In this document: in pieces, positions 1-12,700 of the stretch
Numbering within the stretch: the stretch's first letter is position 1
How the letters are laid out: each line of letters begins with the position of its first letter
Assembly (NCBI GenBank): GCA_033032175.1
Contig: CM065324.1
Span: forward strand, 2,294,001 to 2,358,000
Source of the DNA: Saturnia japonica
Lineage: Eukaryota; Arthropoda; Insecta; Lepidoptera; Saturniidae
Direction of reading: 5' to 3'
Length of the DNA: 64,000 nt
Translations under genes and position numbers: made by a program
The notes under the pieces: model-generated
Told to the model about the DNA's origin: nothing
What the model saw: the letters and a program-made list of their open reading frames with translations, nothing else
Databases searched by the model: none

Positions 1-3000
1 AAACATGTAATTTTTTTATGAGTTGGCAACAGTGTTTGCCTCCATTTCGTATCATTTGTGAAGTGTTGTTTCACTGTATAGGTTTTAATCTCAGTTTAAG
101 AATAATAGTTTTAAACCATTTTTGTCTGTTATTTACGCAAAACCGTGTCCAGAAGGGTAAGTAACTTCCGGTTTTATATGCCTTTGAATAAGGGACGTGT
201 TTTTGTCCCGACCGTCACAATAAATTGACAAAGTTTTTCATAACTTATCAATGTGTATGAAATTAGTCAAATAAACCTTTCAAAGTAAGAAGCAACCTAA
301 ACTGCAAAGTTTGTGCTTTTTTTGTGTATGAGCGTATGACTATATTTACTATATAAAAGCCACGCTATGATGGCCATTTTGACGTTTGTCCGCTCATGAA
401 GTTTCGTATAATTTACTAACTACGTTGGAAGGTGCAAATTGCTGTTCTTTATTACCAATAGTAACGTGCAGTTAAACATAAAATTTATCGAATGTAGAAA
501 ATCTCCAAAGAGTTTAATATATAATCACTACGTATAAACAACTTTCGCGACGATGCTTTCACAAATAATGTAAATGTTAAAAGTAGATAACAATGTGACA
601 TCACATTATAGATAGAGGCTGTCTATACTCTGCTCTATAATTAATCTATGGTTGATTATGTCGTAAGCTATGTATTTATGTTTTGTGATGCGTTGCGTAT
701 GACTAATAATAAATAAATAGTTTCTAAAACACATTTTCTCCGGTGTCCCACAAATAATCTAATACGGCATTACAGGTAGTCATTATCGCATAGGCGCCAC
801 TTCCAAAAGCGAGTGTATATAAAAAAAAAGTTGATAACGAATGGGACTGGTCTAAATTTCTAAGAGGAATGGATATGGTTGGAGACGATAGGTAATCATT
901 GGAAGTCCCGACCGTCACGTCAGTCATTGCAGTTTTTCACTCTTAATTTTCAGTTAAAGCTTTCATTTAGTCGTAGTTATTTATAATTGCACTTAAGTGT
1001 TCCAATTTATATACTATATATACTCAATAATGTATCAGGAAGTGGGATAAAAATGTCCAAACTGTTAGTGCCCCTGTTACTGTTAATTAATTTATTTATT
1101 TATTTTACCTATGTTAGTTAATACGTCAGTTGAATACTATAACTGAAAATCTATAAAGCCAGCTTTGAGGTAAATACAAGATGTTGAGCTCAGAATATTC
1201 GTTAAATAAACAAAATAGGATAACAGAATATTTGCAGTAGTACGTAACACGCGATAATCCGATCGCGTCTGCATTCGCTCGCGCCAAGTTTGCCTCCACG
1301 TGGCTTGACAGCGCCAGTCGCGGGACGACAGCCGAATAATAATAAAAAATAAACAGAACGCCGGGCCGCGCCGCGCCCCGGTACAGTTAGTTACCCCCTC
1401 CGCGATCCCCGCGCGCAACCTTGGCCTTTCTCGACGTCTACTCGATAGTGCTGCCAGGTATAACGTTAAAACTTCATGTAGAGGTACAATCGTAATTATA
1501 TAAATATATTACAATTATAAATGATACTTTATTACCTTATGAATATAATTACTAATCGGTATTTATATACCTTAAGGTTATCCTTATTTGTAGTTTCTTA
1601 ATTAACCCTTGGATGAACATAATATTACACATATTATAAACAATGGATCGTAAAACAGAGTACCTCTTTTCTTTCCGCCTAACCAGCGGTAAGGTGGTAT
1701 AAAATACTTGGCAACACACTTCCTTGTGTCTTCGCGCGTGATAGCAATTTTAAAGATTAATGATTAAATCTAAAACAAATACCTAGCTGATTTATAACCT
1801 AGATAAATTATAAAAATACCTTATAGTAATAACTGTAATGTTACTAATGTTGTATACATCCAAGATAAACATTGTAGAGATCATCGGGTAAGTTATACAA
1901 TAACAAACAAAGTATTATTAATATATCGATTTATGTTATCGTAACTTGTAAAAATATTATTATGTATCTGTGTTTATTCATTTATTCATTTGGCTGCATG
2001 GACAATGAATGACCTTTGCCTGTATTTACATGTAGATTAGTAAATCAAGTTGTCACGCCGAAGTGGATTTTATTATAATTGTTGTACATAATAAAAATAC
2101 CTATAATAATTTTTTATGTAATTTATATTAGAAATTGATAATTCCACATACAGAATGTGATGTGTTGGTTGTGTTTGAATAATTCAGATGTATTATAATT
2201 ATACAGATTTAGACACGTGGTGCGTAAATTCCATAGCAATTTATTTTTATTCGTATATTATTCAAGTATGTTTAATTATGTAACTATACATTTGTACAAA
2301 CAGATTACGTTATATATTTATGTAGATATTGTTAAGTTCACGTGTATTGAAATCACGTGTGTATAGGTTAATTTACATTTATCATTCTGAAGAGGAATCA
2401 TCCAACGTCAAAATGTTGACTTGCACACAGAGTACATTCGTTTATAGGAGAAGACTTGCCTTTCGTATTTCGTTGCCTTACTTTCTCAAACTCGTATATA
2501 AAAATAACCTGCACATTGTATTCAGGCCTTAGGTAGGGGTTACACATAGATCACTCTGGAAATCATTTGTTTAGGACATTAGGAAGTCGAGTTCACAATT
2601 GAAAAAAATCATGTCCTAATTAAATATATTTAAAGTAGTACCTACATAATTGTTTATATTATAAATTTTCAACACGAGGTGCGAAGTTCGAAAAGTAAAA
2701 TCATTTATTTCATTCTAATTACACAATGATTATCAAACCCAATTTTTATAATTCTTCTTTGATGTAGGTACATTTTTAGATAAAGAATATGACTATGATA
2801 AAAGCGACTTAAATGTGATTACAGAAGATTCAGTGGCAACACGCTCGCTCGGACGCGACGATGATGAGTATGGATTAAAATTTTAAAGTCTTTGTCGTAA
2901 GGTTTCATTAAAGAAAAACTTCGTGATACTTTATAATTAAACTGTAGTACTAACCGGACTAGCTAATATCTTGCCATACACGTATCCGAGTACATGCCAG

Positions 3001-3658
3001 TTGCAACTGAGAGCCAATTCTTTTTCTACGTTTTTCGACTGCGCCAGTTAATAATTGTATTCATCATACCAAACTAAACTACTAAACTAGAGTTGAAATG
3101 CTTTGCTCAAGTGATGTCGTGAGGACATTATCGAGAAGCTGCGACAGTACATTTCAATAATAGCGGACGAAGCTGATTACGAGTAAAACAGCAGGGGTAA
3201 AGCTGCTGTGCTAGGCTTCTTTTGCACAAGGGGTTTTACACTACGCAGTACGCTTGAAAAAAATATGATAATAGTATTAATAGCAAGCCATGTATCTGTT
3301 TAAATAAATGCATACGTGGTGTGAATCTGTGGAACTATCTCCCGGTCAGTGTGTTCTCTCCTTTCTGCAACATGGAGTTTTAGTCATGTTTACTACATTG
3401 TGTCATATTGGCTATTAGATTCTGAAATCATTGTTGGCAAACCTAATTTTTTTTTGTGATTTTATAATCAATAATCTGAAGTTGTTGTTTTTTTTTTTGA
3501 ATAATAATGATTACGATGGTTTGTAAATCCCAACGGTAGTAGCTGATCTTATTGGATTACAATGTGGATAATAATTAAAAAAACGCTTATTTATGAAGGT
3601 TCCCGTATGTTCGTTGTGATTTGTATTAACAAATTATGAACTCGATTTGATGTTGCAG
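1..3658. other. Upstream or intronic region of Smrter
   Basis: AT-rich sequence with no convincing coding exon. A CpG-rich patch at about 1250-1440 stands out and is followed by a possible splice donor (ccag/gtataac, about 1456). It could be a promoter with a non-coding first exon, but nothing ties it to the coding exons. At 3311-3410 there is a short stretch resembling the C-terminal end of a non-LTR retrotransposon reverse transcriptase (LWNYLPV...). Otherwise only short AT-rich runs are seen. Confidence 0.4.
1250..1445. promoter_or_regulatory. CpG-rich patch, possible promoter
   Basis: A run of GC- and CpG-rich sequence in an AT-rich setting, about 2.2 kb before the first Smrter exon I can place. 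Such patches often mark 5' ends of insect housekeeping-type genes. A consensus-like donor follows at about 1456. No TATA box or initiator was identified, and assignment to Smrter is only by proximity. Confidence 0.25.
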
Positions 3659-3700
3659 GATTAGTAAAGATACCAGTGATTGTCCTTAGGACATGTTCAA
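3659..3700 (+). CDS. Smr: Smrter exon 1 (start exon, candidate)
   Basis: A small exon bounded by ttgcag and gttagt. It holds an ATG at 3693-3695, directly preceded by an in-frame TAG and GAC, and contributes only 8 coding bases. Joined to exon 2 it reads MFKDGSYGRGGG in frame. The alternative is an upstream exon outside the view, or a start at 3746 in an unspliced form, which is open through exon 2. The exact start is therefore uncertain. Confidence 0.45.
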
Positions 3701-6700
3701 GTTAGTTATAGCTAGTTGTTGACTACGGTGCCTAGTTAACATCAAGTGAAAATGAAACCCGTTTTCTACATTAAAAATAACCCATTTATAAGAAGTGGCC
3801 GTGAAAAAGATTTTGTTACATTCTGCAGGGACGGCAGCTATGGACGAGGCGGGGGCGCCGTTGGCGAGTACAGACGGAAGGGTGCCCGAATGTCCCTGTT
3901 GGGTGCGTCGTACCTACCTCCACCCGCACCCTCCACACACCACCCGCCGCCCGCGGACCCGCCGCCCTTCAAGAAAGTCTGCCTCATGCCGGAGCCGATG
4001 TCGATCAGACCTATACCGCATCACCAGCAACTCAGAGTCGATACGAGAGTAAGTATTATATACAGAACGTACATAGCGTTTCAGTTAAACACACATGCCC
4101 GACGAAAGCATTTCATTAATATCATTATTATTCATTATCATTAAATATACATCAAAATATTAATTTGTTGAAAAAAATAAGTATACCAATTAATTTTCTT
4201 AATGGTAATTTATTAACCTCACTTTAACGTTTGTGGACTGATTATAATCTTGTGGTCTTAATTTCTTATTTAGAATTAGTAAACGATAATAACAGAGTAA
4301 GTCATTCTCATAAAAGTTGTAACAGTCGAATGGTCAATAAGCACTAGGCACGGCCCCATGATTGTAGGTTTGAGTCCAGCTATGTAGCAACTAATTTTAG
4401 TAAATTAAATTTAATTAGAAACAGTATAACACTTGATGGTTAAGAAAAACTGGAGAAAACCCGGAACGCTTGAAAAATGTGTAGATATTTCAGCTTATTT
4501 ATTAGCTTAAATTTACAATAATCTACTGTCACTATCACTAAGCAAATAAGGACAAAACATAAAAAGCGTAAAAATCTACTTCTTCCCATTATCCCACCTA
4601 CGAGTAAATAGGGTCGGCAAAAAAATGGTTCTTTTTGCACTTTCCTCTATCAGCTGTTGTCTCAGTATTTACACCTTTTATACACAATATCATTCCTCAC
4701 ACAATCCATCTATACATTCTTAGGTCGTCCTCTATATTCTTACACCATCATACTTAAAAATTTGCTAGTTATGTGACTATTAAATGACTTTAATCCCTCT
4801 CAAGATATGCCCAATTCACGCCAAGATAACTCCTCAACTTTTCTGTCACTTTTGCTGTTTTGGAATAAGCATAAATTAACAAATTTAAAAGTTAAGTCTC
4901 GATAATGGCTCATTCCAAAGCATGAGCTAACGCGTGCATTTGTATGACTAGTTGTTTTGAAATGTATATTGTATCGTTAATAACAACCGCATTATCTAAT
5001 GTTCCAGGAGCCGGTGAATGTGTATAACACGGTGGAAGTTCTGTCGCCCAACCCGCCTTCGGAACCCACCGTCGAAGACCAGGCCCTCAGGACCACTAAA
5101 GATGATCTACTGCAACAGATATCAAAGGTGATAGATACATCTTCTACTAACTCTGTATGAGCTCTCTATGAGCTATGTGTCAGCCTTTGATGAAGGAAAA
5201 CAACGTAAAGAAACCATAACATGGTGGTAGAGCGTTTTGTAACACACCCAACGGGCTATTTCCATTAAGTTTTGTTGCCGTCTTAAATCTGTTGCCAATC
5301 ACCCTAGGCTTTTAGCGTCTTAATATTTTCATCGATATCACTGGAGCTTGTACGAGGGCGGCACTGAAAATTTCGGGAATCAAGGAAGTGACACAACATT
5401 ACTATTTAAATATGTATTTATTGCTTTTCGAAGTATTCTCCGCGAAATTTGACACATTTTTCCATACAATGGAACCAATCATTGAAGCAACCATTCTATT
5501 CGGAACTTGGCGTCTCCAAAATGGCCGTTTTGTAGGCGTCCACAGCTTCTTCAGGTGATGAAAATCTCTGTCCACGCAATTTATTCTTTATTTTAGGGAA
5601 AGTATAGAAATCATTAGGGCTTAGGTCGGGGGGTACGGCGGATGGTTTAATAATTCTATGTTTTCTTGCTCTAAAAACTCTTTTGTTCTGTGCGCGGTGC
5701 GAGAACTCGCATTGTCGTGATGGAGGATGATGCGGCGGTTGCCGTTCTCTTTACGGAGTTCAGAAACGACCTGTGGCAAACAAATGCTAGCATACCATTC
5801 TGCATTAACCGTTCTTTGTCCCTCAAGAAGAATAGTCGTAACATGGCCGGTTTTGGAGACAAACGTGGCCACCATTTTTTTTGCAACACTCCGTGAACGA
5901 ATGATTTTTGTTGGCTTTAACTCATTTTCGAACACCCAAACTCGTGACTGGTTTTTTGTTTCGGGTTCGTACGCGTATATCCAGGATTCGTCACCTGATA
6001 TGATGTTGTATACAGCATTTGAGGATCCTGCGTGAAATCTTTCGAGAGTTCTGACGCACCAAGTAACGCGAGCCGCTTTTTCCTCTTCACAGAGCGAATG
6101 CGGTATCCATCGGGAAAACAACTTTTTTACACCTAATTATTCGTGCAAGATTATTTGTATTTGACTCATGCCAATGTCTAAAGTTGCCTGAATTTCGCGG
6201 TATGTCACATGTCGATCTTCCTCAATCAGCTTACGCACAGCATCAACGTTTTCTTGAGTGACTGCAGTTTTTGGACGACCTTGACGAGGATCATCACTGA
6301 GCTTGACACGTCCACGTTGAAATTCAGCAAACCAGCGATAAATTGTGGTTTTGGATGGGGTTTCATCACTAAATGCAGAAATCTTCCGGTCAACACACGG
6401 TTTTTGTGTTAAACCACTTCGAAAGTCATAATAAATCATCGCTCTTGAATTTTCTCGAGTCAATTGCATTTTCTCAACGACTAAACAAGTTTGACAAAAC
6501 CTTGTGACAAGACCGAGAATCTTTTTTTAAATAAATAAATTGTATTCGATTTTTAAAACAAAGGAGTTTTCAATTAAAAAGATTTTAATATGACAGGAAC
6601 AGTGGAAATATTCCATTCCCGATACTTTTAGTGCAGCCTATGTAGTTAAAATTATAAAACATCCTTATTGAGCAGCAATGTAGTGTATTTAATGTTAAAA

Positions 6701-9700
6701 CTATAATAGTCAATTTAATATAACTGTAATAAAGGAATACTTAATAAGGAATTGATTTTAATTTTGCATATAATTTTAATTATAGGTGGATCGTGAGATG
6801 GCTCTGGCGGAGTCGTCTCTGGCGCAGCTGAAAAAAAAGCAAATAGAGCTGGAACAGTCTGCGTCGAAGCCTGCTAGGACTGAAGAACCCGAGGAAGTGC
6901 CCTCAAGGCATCGGAGCCTCGCTCATTGTATATATGCTGAAAATAGGAAAAAGGTGAGGCATGTTCGATGATTCACACTTGCGTGACTTCGTTGCCAGAT
7001 TTGTGGGCCATAATAATTTTAATGCGTGTAAAAAAATGGGACAAAGAAGTAAAATTTTCTTCAATTTAAGGGATATGAAATTTGCAGAAATAGTGTAACG
7101 ACAGGCCTCGTGGCGCAGTGGTAGTAAACCCTACTATTGACCCGAGAGGTCGCAGGTTCGATTTCCGCCCATGACTGACTTTTGTGTGATGAGCATAAAT
7201 ATCAGTTGTGTGTCTGGGTGTTCAATATATATCTATGTATGTATATCAGCTGTTTAGTTACTATATACAAGCTTTGCTTAGTTTGGAATTAAATGGCCGT
7301 CTGTGAAATTGTGTCATCATATTTAATTATTTATTATATTGGTAGAATTTGTGGAACAAAGTCGAGCGGAGCCGAAACGACAAATGTCTCGTTAAAAAAT
7401 CGTTTTCGAATTCTAAAGTGGGACCCTTCCTTCAGAACCCTTGATCCGAAAGGTCCCAATTAATGCAACTGGTCCGCAAACTTAGTGGTCTCATGATGAG
7501 AACTTCTAACCCAATCACAGTGATACACTTTGCACTGCCTTATGTCGTTTGACGATTGTCGTTATGCTTATACTGTAATGTATTTACAATCTGATACATT
7601 GTAGCCATTATCACAAGGTTTGAAAACATAAGAAGAAATTACTCTTTCTACCTACCGTGATGATAATCCAGAGATATTAATCGGGACTTCTCTACAACCT
7701 CGATTCATGTGGAAGTTAATGTCAATATGATATCATATTGATATTAATCATGTCAAACCCTGAAAGGATACTTGAACAAACTAAAATATTTCTTATTAAT
7801 TTGATTTATATCTGAGGAGTGTAGGCATTTTAAAACCATATCCAATAACTTTGTATGGTACCGTATTATAGACATTTCAATTCATTTGTGCGCACGGTCC
7901 TATTTGTGTATAAAGCGTGTATAGATATAGTGACTGTGTGCGTGTCAAGGGGTACAGTCAAGTACACAAGATAATTCTATTAGTTATTTTACTTATATTA
8001 CGGCGAAAATTTTTAAAAAGAAAGAAAGATATAAATGTTTATATATCTATCACACAACACAACAAAAACAAAAATTATAAAAACATAAAATCAACACAAC
8101 AAAAAACAAAATAACAATAATAATAATTAGTAACGTGCCGTGCGGGAATAAACAGGTCCCAGTCTCAGCATAATTGCTACACTGCATCAGTGCAGCACTG
8201 GTATTCTGACTGGGACACATTAACATACATCTTATTTGTTCAAAATTTATATATATCAACAGCTCAATTAACTAAATGTATGTTTATTGAACATATTATT
8301 CCCTATCACTACTACTAGAAATATCAAATAATGAACTTTCCATTAATTTCATTATTTCCGTTACGTTTTGTTCAATGTTTGTAAAGCAATGTATATTTTT
8401 CAATTCCCCAAATATTTTCTATAGGGTTTAGGATGGGTATTATGGTGGATAAAGAATTTTTATACCATATTGCCGTGTATTTTCTTCTGTTTCATATTGC
8501 TTAATAACTAAATTTTTTAAATTATAATTTAGGGTTTTAATTAATATTTAGATAATTTTGATAAGACGCATTATAAAGCACAACTATTGGTTAGGTGAAA
8601 CATTTTCTCCATGCCGAACCAAACATTTTTATTACCTATTGTATACGTGGTACAAAGTGATAAAAACACGTGTTGATTGGAATTTGGAAGATGACTGCCG
8701 CGTCACTGTTATACAAATAAAACAGCATTTTTATTCGCTCACGCACACATAAATCCGCGCGCAAAGATGAGTTGAAGTCTCTATACTACTATGTCACCCC
8801 CAACAATGTCTGATTTCAAGTAAATAGTTACGTCGAATCGATTTAAACGTGACACTTTTACGTTCTGCACACTATACAATAAATCTTACTAAAAAAAGCG
8901 TAAGGTGCGTTTCATACACACACGGTTTTTTTTTTTTTGTATACTAGGTATTGTAAGACGGTTCGATAATATAGAAGCTCTTACACAATGCCGTTGATGT
9001 GTTCTATGAATACATGCAACGCCGACCAAACCGCGCGGGTATTTACGACCCTAGTTTTAATGTAACCATGGTTAATTACATGTCTAATTGCCCTCTAGTA
9101 AATTGTCGGACTTACTCGCATCTAATTGGATGTACCCAATCAACTATTTGTTCAGTCTTTTGTATATACGATAAGATCTACATTATTGTAACATAATAAA
9201 TCCAAGCTGCTTCTTTTAATGACAACGCTATCTCGCTTCATTGAGATATCATTACGGTTAAGCATTCACCATAAAGATATTTCACATCCGTGCGAACTCA
9301 GCTTGTAGCGGTTCCCTCAAGATGACCGTGCACCACAAGTCACTATGATATCTTAAATGCACATATAGCAAAAATTACTGTTCCGCCTTTGAAGTTATTT
9401 TTTAAATTTTGGTATAATAGTAACAGACAAAGTAATTTTTATTTATAGTCTAAGATCCGATTGCAAGATTACTACTACGTTCATGTGATTTTTAATCAAA
9501 ATCTAATTCTTATATATTTTAATTTAAAATTATTTTAAATTACATTTTCCAAAACCATTTACATGTTTACATTTACAAATAAATAAATATATTTTTTTAA
9601 AATGAATTAAATACTGTTTCACAGTAATATATGTGAAAAACTTGAAAAGTATGGTTGCAGTAGGGCACTTGGTCGCAACCTCTCCGCAACCAGATGTAAA

Positions 9701-12700
9701 CAGGTAATACTTTGTAACAGTTGGACGGTCATGCCGTATATATATTATTTATATATCAAAGTAAAGCTAATTTCTTTCTGTTGGTTTTCATGATGGAATA
9801 CGGCTGCCTATGTAAAAGTGACCGAATAAAGGTATAACTAGCTATTTTTTAAGCCATTTCGCATGCATCGACAGCAAATGTTTTCAACCACCGGCGCGCA
9901 CAGTTGTAGGAACGACTTTTTAATACTACAAAAATTTTTTTTTATTAATAAATTAAATACATAGTTAATAGTTGTTTTCCCAATTATGTGGATACCACAA
10001 AACATTCTTAAATAAAAAAGCAAGGTGTCTTACTTTATTAAAATAACAAAAAATGCGTATTTATTGAAAATAAAAACCTCGGTTATTTATGTATAAGAAA
10101 ATAATATGCAGAAATGTTTGGAAAATATTGGATTTTATTTGAGTTTTTTATAATGGATTACAAATAAATGAAATATTCTTAAAATACGACGGTCTCTTTA
10201 AGGTATACAAATTAAACGAAATTTAAAAAAAAACCATAATACTCGTGCTATTTATTAAACATCCGAGTCATCACTTTCCTCGCTATCAATATCAGAATCA
10301 TCTTCATTATCACAACATTTGTTCATAGAGTTACATAGCACATTCTCAACATCACACATCATATTCTCCTGGGAAACATGATGGTTTTAGAAAACCATTT
10401 AGAATTACTTTCCACGTTAAACTTCATACAGTCCTGCTCAATGGCATTTAGGGCTTCTTCACACGACCACAACCACAACCACAACTCAACCACACCACAC
10501 CACGTGGCCGAGCGTATATGAAAATGAATAGGACTATTCACACGTACCACATTTTGCAGTCGTTATCGACCGTATGTGTGATACCGACCACATCGCAACC
10601 ACAATGCAACCACCAGCGACACTGCGAACTAGTGGCCGAGCACATCGCAAACACAGCGTTGCGTCGACGCAACGACAGTGCGCGCACGCCGTCCACGCTT
10701 TTCTCCTCCCCCCGGTTCATTAATTCTGCGTTTGACTGACTGAGGTGCAGCGCGGTTTGGTTGTGCGATGTCTGACAGCGAGACTTTTGACACAGATTTG
10801 TTTGTCGAGGAGATCCGTAATTTGTCTGCACACCACATAACCGCATCGCAACTAATGGCGACAACGCAACCACATCGACATTTTGTCGGTACCACAACGC
10901 AACCATAAAAAGCTGCAGCGACACTATTAAAACGTAACCACAGCTTGACCTCTTTTTGTCGCTGCGATGTGGTGTGGTTGTGGTACGTGTAAAACAAGCC
11001 TTAGCCATGAGCATCGAATTAACGAAGATTGTCCGTAACAATTTTTGTTTTAAAGATTTCCTGCACAGTAGAATCTTAGTTGAAGCTTTTAAAATTTTTA
11101 TAAATTTTTCATTGTTTTTTTTTTAAGCATACGTTTTGTTAAACCTAATGAATCTTCCTGCATTAACACTTTGACAATATGCAATTCAAGTAAACTCGTG
11201 GACTACTTTAGTTTTGCTTTCATCAAAAATGTCATTTGGGTTAGTCAATGACGCAAAAACTTTTGTGTTTTCGGTTGCTTAACAAATGTATTGAAGGGCC
11301 TGACTTTCCCTTTGTTGAAGAATGCAGCCTTATAGTCGCAGTGCGCTATGGCTTTAGAAACGCGGACAGCTGACAATTGCAATCCTCGTCTAACGAAGAA
11401 TGTAGCGCGCTAATTCTCACTAGATCTATCCTTAACATCTAGTTACCCCTATTTGCGGCCACTTTTACATAGGCAGCTGTATTCCATCATGCACAGAAGA
11501 AAATTCGCTTTAATTTGATATAAATAAATAATGTATATACATCATGAGCGTATAACTGTTACAAAGTATTACCTGTTTACTACTGGCTGTGGAGAGGTTA
11601 CAGCCAAGAACGCTACTGCAACCATACCTTTTCAAGTTCTTTACATATATTGCTGTGAAGTGGTATATACTTCATTTTCAATACCAGCAAAATGAATTTA
11701 TTTCGAAAATATCAATGAAAATTATTTTAATAAAAAATACTAGCGGCCACATTTTGATAGGCATCCTAGCAAAAATGTATTCTCCCTCTTATAATTACAG
11801 TGTAAACTCTTTGTAACGTTATTCTTTATAACGATAAACTTCCTATAACGTTGAAGTGAGCCCAACTTGGTTGGTTTGCGTTAAAACCCACATATTGAAA
11901 CACTCTTTATAGCGATACGCCATTCTCTATTACAAAGAAATGTGTAGGAAGACGATTCCACTACATATCTAGATATGAATAGAATACATACAATAATACA
12001 AAACAAGTACTGGCATAGCAAAAAACGTCAGACAAAGTTATCAGACTATATGTGTAAACAATAATTTATAAGCATTTATTATCTAAGACATACATATTAA
12101 AAATTCTTGTTAATATGGTTGTTTTTTTGTTCACTCCATATAACGATAACTCTCTATAACGGCAAAAAATGCTCAGTCCCTTGAGTTTCGTTATAAAGAG
12201 TTTACACTGTATATGTAAAAATTAGATTTTGATTAAAATTCACATGCAAGTAATAATACTACTTGCAGCCGGATCCCGTACTATTATTATTTATAGTTTA
12301 ACGTGTGAATAGCGATATAGCCAAAGATAGAAAGATGCTGTGTTAATGGGAATATTTGGCGTAATACAAGTCGATACCTTGTACTTGTGAAGAATTGACA
12401 ATCGTGTAAATAATGAATCCGTGCTTTAATATCTCAATGTTTATTGATACATTGGTTTGTTGTGTCCAGGCGGCGGCTGCGCACGGTTCCCTGACGCACC
12501 TCGGTTCGGAGGTTCTCTACCCGCTGTACAACCAACCGCAAGACACGGAGCAGTACCACGAGAACATCCGGACGCACAGGACCTTCCGAGCGAGGTTACT
12601 CGAACATATACGTATCGTTAAAGAAATAGCAGAAAAGGTGAGCGATCGATATTCCTTATCAATCTATTTTTTATGAATAAATTATTATTTCCCATTCTAA

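Larger units (their letters stand above)
9435..12310. mobile_element. Long inverted-repeat DNA element with nested insertions
   Basis: The segment at about 9440-9845 reappears inverted at about 11450-12300. Shared pieces include aacttgaaaa.gtatggttgcagta, taaacaggtaatactttgtaacagtt, gatggaatac.gctgcctatgtaaaa, and an outer block with ttttaatcaaaatctaatt. The arms are about 400 bases, diverged but clear. No transposase was found between them. The right arm is split by a MITE at 11798-12209 and the centre holds a second MITE at 10451-11000. Confidence 0.75.
6954..12469 (+). other. Intron 4 (5.5 kb), repeat-rich
   Basis: Contains a SINE at 7103-7310 and a long inverted-repeat element at about 9.44-12.31 kb with nested MITEs. 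At 8290-8403 the minus strand has a short open tail (IHCFTNIEQNVTEIMKLMES) that may be the end of a transposon ORF. Nothing else coding was recognised. Confidence 0.5.

Noticed and set aside
8290..8403. Minus-strand tail of a possible transposon ORF
   Set aside because: About 37 codons with a stop, no recognised motif; too little to call.
10258..10375. Minus-strand acidic open stretch (DNEDDSDIDSEESDDSDV then stop)
   Set aside because: Reads like the acidic end of a protein, but no upstream coding part was found; probably within the decayed inverted-repeat element.
10538..11041. Overlapping minus-strand ORFs of 167 and 122 residues
   Set aside because: They lie inside the Harbinger-like MITE and come from its CAACCACA repeats.
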